From contig PMXT01000010.1 of NCBI GenBank assembly GCA_003170995.1, forward strand, positions 1-6,134: a DNA stretch of 6,134 nucleotides. The letters run 5' to 3'. This DNA comes from Actinomycetota bacterium (GTDB taxonomy: Bacteria; Actinomycetota; Thermoleophilia; Gaiellales; Gaiellaceae). Below, one piece after another: positions 1-4,998 of this stretch. Under the pieces are notes generated by a model. That model was not told the DNA's origin. It worked only from the letters and a program-made list of their open reading frames with translations, and did no database searches. The position numbers and the translations under genes were made by a program. Position 1 is the stretch's first letter. Every line of letters starts with the position of its first letter.

Positions 1-75
1 CTCGGCGGCGCGATACTGCGTTCCCTGCGTCCTTGTCTCGCATCCACCGATCACACCCAGTCGACGGGTCTTCAT
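1..75 (-). CDS. 5' end of an unidentified ORF running off the left edge
   Basis: An ATG at 75-73 opens 25 codons with no stop before the window ends. The visible residues begin MKTRRLGVIGGCETR and match no family I recognise. There is no clear Shine-Dalgarno sequence just upstream. The main support is context: the ATG lies 77 nt downstream, on the minus strand, of a copy of the 21-bp element that also precedes the next two genes. The visible part is too short to exclude chance. Confidence 0.25.
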   Translation of the reverse strand, partial: MKTRRLGVIGGCETRTQGTQYRAAE

Positions 76-152
76 TCTGATTCGAGCTCTAGATCCTGCA
101 CCGTCCTGGGATCGTTACGGCTGACAGCCCTACTGGGGTGAGCAAGCCCGGC

Positions 153-179
153 TGGACGAGTGTTCAGGAATGTCGCTCG
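153..179 (-). promoter_or_regulatory. 21-bp conserved element, copy 1
   Basis: Positions 153-173 share 17 of 21 bases with both other copies (759-779 and 1544-1564). The plus-strand core consensus is CGAGYGTKCMGGAATGT. The core TTCAGGAA is nearly palindromic, and the flanks CGAGTG (157-162) and CGCTCG (174-179) form imperfect inverted arms, which suits a dimeric DNA-binding protein. It sits upstream of the left-edge ORF on the minus strand. The function is inferred from position and conservation only. Confidence 0.55.
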
Positions 180-212
180 GCCAAAGCTGCTAGCCCGCCG
201 ACCTTCTGTTGC

Positions 213-236
213 GGGTGGGTTGAGTCCTGCCCCCCC
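213..236 (-). terminator. possible terminator hairpin after the lipoprotein gene
   Basis: GGGTGGG (213-219) can pair with a run of seven C (230-236) except at the central T, with a 10-nt loop. It begins about 35 nt past the lipoprotein stop codon on the minus strand. No T tract follows in either direction, so this is a candidate only. A short direct repeat GTTGCGG (208-214 and 237-243) brackets it. Confidence 0.3.
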
Positions 237-271
237 GTTGCGGCCAGAAAGGAGAGGTCACTTTCACTCGC

Positions 272-736
272 TTAGTGACTCAGCCCACTAGAGCTTCCGG
301 CAGGAAACCCAGACAAGGGGAGCAGGTGCTTTGAGAAGTCGGTGTAGGCGAAGGCGCCGTAGAGCCCGGCTCTCACCAGCGGCATCGAGCCGGTCCAGGC
401 GGGGATGAAGAGTTGGCTTTGCACCGGCCGGCCGTCGATCAGTCCGCCGAAGCTCACCTGGAAGCCCGATCCGAGGCAGCCAATGCAGTTAAGGGGCTTG
501 GGGTCGGTGACGATCGTCGGATTCTTCTCAACCGCCGCGCACGACTTGGCGGGCGAGGGAAAGTCGCCGCGTGGGGGCCGGCAGGAGAGGTGGAAGGCGG
601 CGCGCCCCTTCTGCATATCCGTCACCACCATCGTCAGCTGCGTCTTGCCATTCGCGTGGTGTCCATTGCCTCCGCACGCGGAAAGCGCGACGGTCACGAC
701 TGTGATCAGCGCGAATAGGAATAGGGTCTTGCGCAT
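272..736 (-). CDS. secreted lipoprotein with SSI-like protease-inhibitor fold
   Basis: This is a 154-residue protein from the ATG at 736; an in-frame TTG two codons earlier is less likely. Residues 1-20 form a lipoprotein signal peptide (positive MRK, hydrophobic core, lipobox LSAC with acylated Cys21), so the product should be anchored on the outer face of the membrane. The mature part resembles the Streptomyces subtilisin inhibitor family: a beta strand ending in LSCRPP (Cys52), then P-x-P and SCAAV (Cys66), which match the first conserved disulfide, then a Cys at 84 and a strand with a DGRPV turn (101-105) like the family's G-x-W-x-G-x-x-V strand. Oddities: the region equivalent to the inhibitor reactive site reads NCIGCLG (83-89), giving a CxxC. 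The usual partner Cys in the following strand is missing, and about 40 residues extend past the family core. Protease inhibition is therefore uncertain. No strong Shine-Dalgarno sequence is seen; the leader is short. Confidence 0.75.
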   Translation of the reverse strand: MRKTLFLFALITVVTVALSACGGNGHHANGKTQLTMVVTDMQKGRAAFHLSCRPPRGDFPSPAKSCAAVEKNPTIVTDPKPLNCIGCLGSGFQVSFGGLIDGRPVQSQLFIPAWTGSMPLVRAGLYGAFAYTDFSKHLLPLSGFPAGSSSGLSH

Positions 737-758
737 CCCCAAGGAAGGTATACCAGTC

Positions 759-779
759 TGGGCGAGCGTTCCGGAATGT
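759..779 (-). promoter_or_regulatory. 21-bp conserved element, copy 3, upstream of the lipoprotein gene
   Basis: This copy shares 17 invariant bases with copies 1 and 2. Its core is the perfect palindrome ATTCCGGAAT in place of the near-palindrome in the others, and it lacks the outer CGCTCG arm. It ends 22 nt before the lipoprotein ATG on the minus strand. A -10-like TATACC (752-747) follows it at a distance that would put the palindrome over the -35 region. The other two copies have no comparable -10, so a protein-binding site is a safer reading than a core promoter. Confidence 0.55.
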
Positions 780-781
780 TC

Positions 782-802
782 CCAGAGGGCTGTTTCCTCT
801 GG
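782..802 (-). terminator. perfect 7-bp hairpin between the ANTAR gene and the lipoprotein gene
   Basis: CCAGAGG (782-788) pairs perfectly with CCTCTGG (796-802) across a 7-nt loop. It starts about 30 nt past the ANTAR stop codon (minus strand) and lies directly before copy 3 of the conserved element. No T tract follows, as is usual for high-GC actinobacterial hairpin terminators. It could instead be part of the control region of the lipoprotein gene. Confidence 0.45.
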
Positions 803-807
803 CTAAG

Positions 808-842
808 CGTGCCGCGACGTGCCGGGCGTTCGCTACGTGCCG
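808..842. repeat. three short direct repeats CGTGCCG
   Basis: The heptamer CGTGCCG occurs at 808-814, 818-824 and 836-842, across the 3' end of the ANTAR gene. The spacing is irregular (10 and 18 nt) and the local GC content is high, so it may be coincidental. Confidence 0.3.
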
Positions 843-1471
843 AGCGCGGGCGGTCGCGGGGGTGGCGGCGGCAGCAGGAGGTAGCTTTCGACGATCGCGT
901 CTGCGATGTCAATCACCTTGCGTCCGGTGTGTTGTGAGTGTGAGCGGACCATTTCGAAGGCCAGGTCCTTGTCGATCTTGTGGCGTTCCATCAGGATCCC
1001 TTTCGCCTGCTCGATCACAGCCCGGCGCGAGAACGCTCCCTGCAGGCTGTCGAACTCGCTGAAGCGCTGCAGGGTGATCTCGATCGCGCCCTGCAGCTCC
1101 TCAGAGTCGGTGTCGACGATGTAGGCGAAGACGCCGCGCTTGGCCGCCTCGCGGACGTAGGCGGGATCCTTCTCCGAAAGGAGGGCGATGACCGGGCAGG
1201 CCGCCTCGTGGACGATCTCGCCGATCAACTCGAGCGCGTGCTCAGAAGAGGGCCCGAGCGCGACCAGGGCGATGTCGGGACGCTCCTTCGCCGTCGCCGC
1301 GCCGGCTTTCCTGATCTCGATCTCGCTGGCGATCACCTCGTGACCGAGGCCGGCGACGAGGTGGGCGAGCAGCTCGAGCCGGTCCTGACGTTCGTCCGCA
1401 ATCAGAACGCGCAGGTGTGCAATCTCGTGCTCGGTTATCGGTTGGCCCTTCTCGACGGTCCACGCAGACAA
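833..1471 (-). CDS. ANTAR-domain RNA-binding regulator with a degenerate receiver domain
   Basis: This is a 212-residue protein of the AmiR/NasT type. Residues 19-135 have the outline of a response-regulator receiver: LRVLIADERQ (20-29) is the first strand with its acidic pair, then PDIALVALGP (65-74), PVIALLS (93-99) and FAYIVDTDSEEL (115-126). The phosphorylated Asp at the end of the third strand is Ala71, and the Lys expected in the K-P turn is replaced near Asp120, so phosphorylation control is unlikely. Residues 136-198 are a clear ANTAR domain with the hallmark IEQAKGILM (153-161) and the helices after it. ANTAR proteins are known to bind paired RNA hairpins and act as antiterminators. 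The C-terminus has five consecutive prolines (201-205). The start is TTG, the only usable start in frame, with no recognisable Shine-Dalgarno sequence. It is preceded by the tRNA-like structured segment and copy 2 of the conserved element, which would lie in or near its leader. Confidence 0.85.
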   Translation of the reverse strand: MSAWTVEKGQPITEHEIAHLRVLIADERQDRLELLAHLVAGLGHEVIASEIEIRKAGAATAKERPDIALVALGPSSEHALELIGEIVHEAACPVIALLSEKDPAYVREAAKRGVFAYIVDTDSEELQGAIEITLQRFSEFDSLQGAFSRRAVIEQAKGILMERHKIDKDLAFEMVRSHSQHTGRKVIDIADAIVESYLLLPPPPPRPPALGT

Positions 1472-1478
1472 TAGCTCG

Positions 1479-1543
1479 TGGAGGCGGCGGGAGTTCGAAC
1501 TCGCGACCTCGGGCGTGCAGGCCCAAGGAGTTCGAGCGCCGCA
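1479..1543 (-). pseudogene. tRNA-Cys(GCA)-like segment lacking a normal D-arm
   Basis: On the minus strand the 3' end reads CGCCGCC-T-CCA: an acceptor strand, discriminator U and encoded CCA as in bacterial tRNA-Cys. At the other end TGCGGCG (1543-1537) pairs with it at six of seven positions. In between are an anticodon-like arm, TTGGGC-CTGCAC-GCCCGA (1526-1509), containing T followed by the Cys anticodon GCA, and a T-arm-like GAG-TTCGAA-CTC (1502-1491). Against a real tRNA, both loops are one base short, the T stem has a mismatch, and only about 10 nt stand where the D-arm should be. The segment is 65 nt rather than about 74. Alternatively TCGAACTC (1535-1528) pairs with GAGTTCGA (1502-1495), giving one long rod. 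The 3' end is 7 nt before the ANTAR start codon. It is a decayed tRNA, a minimal tRNA-like RNA or a structured leader; I cannot decide between these. Confidence 0.45.
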
Positions 1544-1570
1544 TGGGCGAGTGTGCAGGAATGTCGCTCG
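1544..1570 (-). promoter_or_regulatory. 21-bp conserved element, copy 2, upstream of the tRNA-like segment and ANTAR gene
   Basis: Positions 1544-1564 match copies 1 and 3 at 17 invariant bases, and the CGCTCG arm (1565-1570) is shared with copy 1. On the minus strand it abuts the 5' end of the tRNA-like segment and lies 72 nt before the ANTAR start, almost the same distance as copy 1 from the left-edge ATG (77 nt). Confidence 0.55.
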
Positions 1571-1622
1571 ACGGCGAAACGCTCAGTCGTTGCGCCTGGC
1601 CGCGCGGGTACGGGGTTACTCG

Positions 1623-1907
1623 CTAGGCGTTTCGCTTCTCAACTTCGAGCAGTCGTAAGCGAAATTCGAGGTGGGAAAGCCTGTCGTCGACCAGTAGCTT
1701 GAAGGCGGGCTCTAGGTCGCCGTCGCCTACTGCGGCAAGGGCTTCAGATCGCTCCCGCTCAGCGAGGTCGTAGGCTGGACTGTCCAGTGCGAGGCTCTGG
1801 CGGCGGCGCAGCTCGCGAAGCGTTTCGACTACCTCTTGCGGCGAGTGTCCGATCGGAGACAACGCCAAAGCTAACGAGCGCACCGGTTTTCCGTCGGCGA
1901 GCCGCAA
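1623..1907 (-). CDS. small hypothetical protein, possibly truncated at its N-terminus
   Basis: This is a 94-residue protein I do not recognise. It is rich in charged helices: SPQEVVETLRELRRRQ (22-37) and a C-terminal amphipathic stretch ending LEFRLRLLEVEKRNA. There is no signal peptide or membrane segment, so it is probably a cytoplasmic helical protein. The start taken is TTG at 1907-1905, with AGGA (1915-1912) four bases upstream; the GTG of codon 9 is an alternative. The same frame continues upstream through plausible coding sequence (LWEVVKLSG) before an in-frame TAG at 1916-1914, which suggests a longer ancestral N-terminus. The gene is flanked by non-coding sequence and is not obviously in an operon. 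Confidence 0.5.
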   Translation of the reverse strand: MRLADGKPVRSLALALSPIGHSPQEVVETLRELRRRQSLALDSPAYDLAERERSEALAAVGDGDLEPAFKLLVDDRLSHLEFRLRLLEVEKRNA

Positions 1908-1955
1908 TTGGTCCTAACCGGACAGCTTCACAACCTCCCAGAGCCGTTGAGGAAA
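1908..1955 (-). pseudogene. possible lost N-terminal codons of the small hypothetical gene
   Basis: In the same frame as the 1623-1907 gene, codons 1955-1917 read FPQRLWEVVKLSG. They are followed by TAG (1916-1914), then D-Q and the TTG start. A GTG at 1931-1929 begins V-K-L-S-G, and GGGAGG (1939-1934) lies only two bases before it, too close for an ideal ribosome site. One base change in the TAG would join this stretch to the downstream frame. The alternative is chance readability of leader DNA. Confidence 0.3.
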
Positions 1956-2059
1956 CTACTGTACTCGGCCTAGAAAACGTCCGTGCTGATCCGGCAACGA
2001 ATTGAGCGGAGCACCTCCTACAGCAGCTTTCCAACCCTGTTCCGGAGATGCGAAACCTA

Positions 2060-2097
2060 GATCAGCACAGGCTTGATGATGATTCGAGAGCCTGATC
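2060..2097. repeat. imperfect inverted repeat
   Basis: GATC (2060-2063) and AGGCT (2069-2073) pair with AGCCT (2089-2093) and GATC (2094-2097), with one side bulged by five bases and a 15-nt loop. It lies just downstream, on the minus strand, of the TATAAT/dyad promoter, so it would be in the transcribed leader. The role is unknown. Confidence 0.4.
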
Positions 2098-2108
2098 GAC
2101 TCCGTCTG

Positions 2109-2127
2109 ATTATAGCATCCGTGCTAT
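2109..2127 (-). promoter_or_regulatory. leftward promoter -10 box overlapped by a perfect dyad operator
   Basis: The minus strand contains a perfect TATAAT (2114-2109). It overlaps the dyad ATAGCA-TCCG-TGCTAT (2112-2127), 6 bp perfect with a 4-nt spacer and two further G-T pairs if folded as RNA. A dyad covering the -10 box is the classic layout of an autorepressed operator, and operators of this look are often seen before small toxin-antitoxin or MarR/PadR-type genes. No good -35 hexamer is visible 17 nt upstream. The next leftward gene start is about 200 nt away (1907), an unusually long leader. Confidence 0.45.
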
Positions 2128-2159
2128 GGAACGCCTAGAGATCGCGCGGCGCTAATCAG

Positions 2160-2174
2160 CGGGGCGCGACCCCG
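2160..2174. repeat. short GC hairpin
   Basis: CGGGG (2160-2164) pairs with CCCCG (2170-2174) across the loop CGCGA. It is too short to assign a function, and a hairpin of this size occurs easily in GC-rich DNA. Confidence 0.3.
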
Positions 2175-2285
2175 CGTAGCTCGGTCGAAGGACCTGGGCG
2201 GTCCCATGACCCTCACAGAGTACTGCCACTGGGCGAAAAGCCCCGTGGTGAAGTCCCGCCCGCGCAGAAGGCCTCTCTCGCAGGG

Positions 2286-2307
2286 GCCCTTCGTTCAACC
2301 GAAGGGC
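2286..2307 (-). terminator. probable terminator of the ABC exporter operon
   Basis: GCCCTTCG (2286-2293) pairs perfectly over 8 bp with CGAAGGGC (2300-2307) across a 6-nt loop, beginning 23 nt past the stop codon of the last exporter gene on the minus strand. No T tract follows, so it is either a U-less actinobacterial hairpin terminator or an mRNA 3'-end stabiliser. Confidence 0.55.
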
Positions 2308-2330
2308 GTCGTCGACCCCGCCCCTCGGTC

Positions 2331-3104
2331 TCAGCGAACGTGATTTCGGACGCTACGCGCAAAAGAGAAGACGATGAGTAGCAACCAGCCAACCGCCCCT
2401 GTCAGGCGCAGGAGTTGAGATGTGGCGCCAGAAAACTGCCGACTGCCGAGTTGGTCGCGCACCTGAGAGAGAAGAACGCCGAGTGGGCTCAGAGCCGCTG
2501 CAAAGCGAAACGATGGAGCGAAGTAGGACGCTCCAGCCAGGAGCACAGTGACAGCCACGGCGCTGGCGTAGATTGCGCAGGCAACGACCGCGCGTCGACT
2601 AGCGACACCCAAAGCCCAGCCGATAGCGGAGAAGAGAAGCAGCAGGCCAAACACCACGACAAGAGTCCACATCTTTGGTGCCTGAGCTAGACCGAGATCG
2701 AACCTGTGTTTTGCCACCTGCTGGACAATCGTGCTGGCGACGCCCCCCGCTGCACCTACCAACGCCAGCGTCCCAGACAGTGCGAAAAGCGCAATGAGCT
2801 CTGAACGCCGCACGGCCAGTTGACTGATCCCGCTTGCGTGAAGGCAGGCGCGAGGTCCGGCGGGATCATTCCCCGAGCTGATCGAGGCTGCGAGCGGCAC
2901 TCCCCAGAAAACCGAGCAAATTCCGGCGCCCGCGATCCCTAATAGACATCCAGCGACAACTCCCGGCACGGTTGGCGCGGCGAGAAGTGCTCGCGGGTAG
3001 GCGGCTCCGACACCACCACACATGATCGAAAAAGCGAGCGCGGCTCGCGTTGCCGGGCTACGCAAGTAGACGCGATACATGACTCGGCTGGTTTCTCTTC
3101 TCAC
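2331..3104 (-). CDS. ABC-2 type permease, six-helix subunit
   Basis: This is a 257-residue integral membrane protein with six predicted helices at about 19-36, 47-72, 101-125, 145-167, 171-195 and 230-249, the standard count for an ABC-2 family permease. There is a short cytoplasmic N-terminus (RRETSRVMYRVYLRS) and a basic C-terminal tail (ARSVRNHVR). It has no large soluble domain. The GTG start overlaps the stop of the preceding permease by 4 nt (GTGA), and a strong GGAGG lies 7 nt upstream. It is the last gene of a four-gene operon and would pair with the 3101-4375 permease around the ATPase to form the export channel. The family assignment rests on topology and context, since no diagnostic motif is visible. 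The substrate is unknown. Confidence 0.7.
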   Translation of the reverse strand: MRRETSRVMYRVYLRSPATRAALAFSIMCGGVGAAYPRALLAAPTVPGVVAGCLLGIAGAGICSVFWGVPLAASISSGNDPAGPRACLHASGISQLAVRRSELIALFALSGTLALVGAAGGVASTIVQQVAKHRFDLGLAQAPKMWTLVVVFGLLLLFSAIGWALGVASRRAVVACAIYASAVAVTVLLAGASYFAPSFRFAAALSPLGVLLSQVRDQLGSRQFSGATSQLLRLTGAVGWLLLIVFSFARSVRNHVR

Positions 3105-4375
3105 TTCATCACCTCCGCTTGCGCCACGCTCGGTCCATCAACACGCGCAATGAGATACCGGCTGTTCTTTTTCACGAACGACAGTGCGATCCAAGCGGAT
3201 CGAACGCAGATGTTTCCGGTCTCAACGCAAGGCCGATACTCGAGAGTTACCTGCACGTGCAGTGGGTCGGGCATGAGAGACGAACTCTGAGCGGTGATTG
3301 AATTGGCTTCGCCCAGCGACTTGAGTCGTCCGGCGCTCAGTACCGACGTCTCATCGCCTCTTGCGAAAAACTTGTCGCGACCGCTCCTTTTCTCTCGGAG
3401 GTCATTCAGCCATATCGTCGCAACTTGATTGGACGCCCAACCTTGCGATTGTGCCTGCCGCCAGGCAGGACGCCATTGCCAGGGAACCGCCGCTGACAAC
3501 GCCGGCGGCAGCACTCCCCCGAGGAGCCCGGCGCAGACGAGTCCAAGCGCAATCGGCAGGCTAGCGCTGGTCCGCCGGTGTCGGTAGCGACTCCGCTTTG
3601 CCGAGCGCAAGAGAGCGATCCCGATGAACGCGAACAGCCACGCGCTAACTAGACCCGCCGCAACCCAGTGATCAAGCCTCTGGTTGTATGCGGATGAGTC
3701 GCCAAAAAGACCGGCATTTTCGCTTAATACAGCACGAATCTCGCCGAACGGCACGAACTTAAGGACGACCAGAGCGGCGCGGGCGCGACTGAAGATGGAT
3801 CCAAGGAACGGCAGATACAGCACTACGCAGCTTCCCGCGACGAGTGTCGTCGCCAGCCTACTCCGTAGAGCTCCAGCCAGACCAGCTCCCATCGTAGCCG
3901 CGACTAGGTAAATGCCGAAAACCCTCAGCTCTCCTATGGTCTGCTGCGAGTAGTCGATCGGGAATGGGCTACCGAAGATCACGTGACCATCCCTGAACAA
4001 CGAGTCGACGGCACCAGCAATAAACTCGACGAGAACTACGGCTGGTCGGGTAAGAAGCGCGAGCAGACAACATGCGAATACCCGCGCTACTAAAAGCGTC
4101 TCCGCGCGCACACCGAACGCAAACATCTCATCGTCGAGCTTCGCTGTGATCGCTGCTGCGATCGCCGAACCAATGAAGACGATGCCAAGCCCATACGTCA
4201 GCGACCCGTCGACATCGAAGAACCAGGTACCCAAGACGCCTCTCGCAGCGAACGGCGCTCCGAACCAGAGATTGCCCGCGAATATCACGGCGAAACCCAG
4301 AATGAGCACAACGCGTAGGTCGCGCAGCTTGAGCATTGCGAGAAGATTGATCTTTGTTAAGTTGATGACGCTCAA
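3101..4375 (-). CDS. ABC-2 type permease with an extracytoplasmic C-terminal domain
   Basis: This is a 424-residue membrane protein. Seven hydrophobic segments lie at about 21-40, 61-78, 93-115, 151-170, 173-195, 236-257 and 273-297. The very basic loop RSAKRSRYRHRR (257-268) before the last helix marks the cytoplasmic side, so the C-terminal 127 residues (298-424) should be outside. A usual ABC-2 permease has six helices and no such domain; here a seventh helix carries an appended ectodomain. The ectodomain holds a likely disulfide pair, Cys383 and Cys390 (PCVETGNICV), and ends in two strands (WIALSFVKKNSRYLIARV) reminiscent of the closing strands of NTF2-like folds, which is inference only. 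The start is taken as TTG in a TTGA overlap with the ATPase stop; the ATG at codon 14 is an alternative. It is the third gene of the operon, partnered with the ATPase before it and the six-helix permease after it. Confidence 0.7.
   Translation of the reverse strand: MSVINLTKINLLAMLKLRDLRVVLILGFAVIFAGNLWFGAPFAARGVLGTWFFDVDGSLTYGLGIVFIGSAIAAAITAKLDDEMFAFGVRAETLLVARVFACCLLALLTRPAVVLVEFIAGAVDSLFRDGHVIFGSPFPIDYSQQTIGELRVFGIYLVAATMGAGLAGALRSRLATTLVAGSCVVLYLPFLGSIFSRARAALVVLKFVPFGEIRAVLSENAGLFGDSSAYNQRLDHWVAAGLVSAWLFAFIGIALLRSAKRSRYRHRRTSASLPIALGLVCAGLLGGVLPPALSAAVPWQWRPAWRQAQSQGWASNQVATIWLNDLREKRSGRDKFFARGDETSVLSAGRLKSLGEANSITAQSSSLMPDPLHVQVTLEYRPCVETGNICVRSAWIALSFVKKNSRYLIARVDGPSVAQAEVMK
3108..3116 (-). 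promoter_or_regulatory. strong ribosome binding site of the last permease gene
   Basis: The minus strand reads GGAGGTGAT, a near-complete match to the 3' end of 16S rRNA, with GGAGG 7 nt before the GTG at 3104. It lies inside the end of the upstream permease gene and settles the GTG start over the ATG at codon 9. Confidence 0.75.
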
Positions 4376-4998
4376 GCTACAACACCGTTAATCAACCTCA
4401 CGATCCGGGCATCAAGCGTTTTCACGAACTCGTCGTCGTGCGATGCGAGAAGCACGCTTCGCCCGCTCTCTCTCCACTCACGGATAATCGTCCCGAGCTG
4501 ATCGGCCGCTTCCTCGTCGAGCGCGATCGTCGGCTCATCCATGACCAACAACTCCGGCGCGGAGAGCAGCGCCCGCGCGATGGACAGACGTTGCCTCATT
4601 CCGCGCGAGAACGTCTTCACTGTCCGTCTCTTGACTCCATCAAGTCCGACGCGGACGAGTACGTCGCTGATGTCGTCGTAGTCAGCGGCTACCAACGCGA
4701 GGTTATCGATCGCGTTCATCCAGTCCCAGAACTCAGCGCGATCGGCAACGTAGCCGACGCCACGGGGAGGCGAAAGAGGGTCAACGGCGAAGCCGCGTAT
4801 CCACGATCCCCCAAAGGACGAACGATCGAGGCCAAGAGCCAGGCGAATAAAGGTTGTCTTACCCGAGCCGTTGGCCCCGACTAGGGCCACAACCTCTCCG
4901 ATTCCGACTTCGAGGTCGAAGGGGCCGATGGCTCGGTCGCCGATTTCCACTCCGAGCCCTTTCGCAACAAGCATATTTCCGTTCAGTTCGACAGCCAC
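4372..4998 (-). CDS. ABC transporter ATP-binding protein
   Basis: This is a 208-residue nucleotide-binding subunit that hydrolyses ATP to drive the two permeases encoded downstream. Motifs in order: Walker A GANGSGKT (41-48); a Q-loop region GYVADR (82-87) with Asp86 in place of Gln; signature FSRGMRQR (130-137), a variant of LSGGQ typical of the ABC-2/CcmA-like class but with Arg at the third position; Walker B LLVMDEP (150-156) with catalytic Glu155; D-loop IALD (158-161); and the switch His187 in LLASHD. The domain is complete and of normal length. The chosen start is GTG at 4998, because GGAGAG (5008-5003) lies at the right distance and nothing upstream in frame looks like an ABC protein. 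An ATG at 4974 is the alternative (200 residues). It overlaps the preceding gene by 16 nt and the following permease by 4 nt, indicating translational coupling. Confidence 0.9.
   Translation of the reverse strand: MAVELNGNMLVAKGLGVEIGDRAIGPFDLEVGIGEVVALVGANGSGKTTFIRLALGLDRSSFGGSWIRGFAVDPLSPPRGVGYVADRAEFWDWMNAIDNLALVAADYDDISDVLVRVGLDGVKRRTVKTFSRGMRQRLSIARALLSAPELLVMDEPTIALDEEAADQLGTIIREWRESGRSVLLASHDDEFVKTLDARIVRLINGVVA

Larger units (their letters stand above)
1908..2330. other. 423-bp stretch without a convincing gene
   Basis: No ORF of plausible composition spans this interval on either strand. It contains the broken upstream codons of the 1623-1907 gene, an imperfect inverted repeat (2060-2097), a dyad with TATAAT (2109-2127), a small GC hairpin (2160-2174) and a terminator-like hairpin (2286-2307). 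On the minus strand a 46-codon frame starting at a TTG near 2297 has no recognisable content. The whole looks like a decayed or regulatory spacer between two transcription units. Confidence 0.5.

Noticed and set aside
405..806. Plus-strand ORFs of 133 and 101 codons opposite the lipoprotein gene.
   Set aside because: The minus strand has a signal peptide, lipobox and SSI-like cysteines; the plus frames have neither ribosome sites nor recognisable content.
980..1474. A 164-codon plus-strand ORF antisense to the ANTAR gene.
   Set aside because: The opposite strand encodes an unmistakable ANTAR protein; this is a GC-rich shadow.
1491..1526. Calling a consensus ANTAR dual-hexaloop target.
   Set aside because: There are two hexaloops, but their bases do not match the A at position 1 and G at position 4 expected of known targets; kept only as a hypothesis.
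1479..1543. Calling a fully functional tRNA-Cys.
   Set aside because: The D-arm is missing, both loops are one base short and the T stem is imperfect; a normal bacterial tRNA-Cys would be about ten bases longer.
1242..1544. A 100-codon minus-strand ORF with an ATG at 1544 that reads through the tRNA-like segment into the ANTAR gene.
   Set aside because: It is out of frame with the ANTAR protein and has the Arg-rich composition of a shadow frame.
1759..2034. A 91-codon minus-strand ORF with a TTG start overlapping the small hypothetical gene.
   Set aside because: Its Arg/Ser/Ala-rich composition looks like a shadow; the 1623-1907 frame has the better protein-like composition.
2126..2155. A nine-codon plus-strand ORF (MERLEIARR) beginning inside the dyad.
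   Set aside because: Too short to support, with no ribosome site; every supported gene here is on the other strand.
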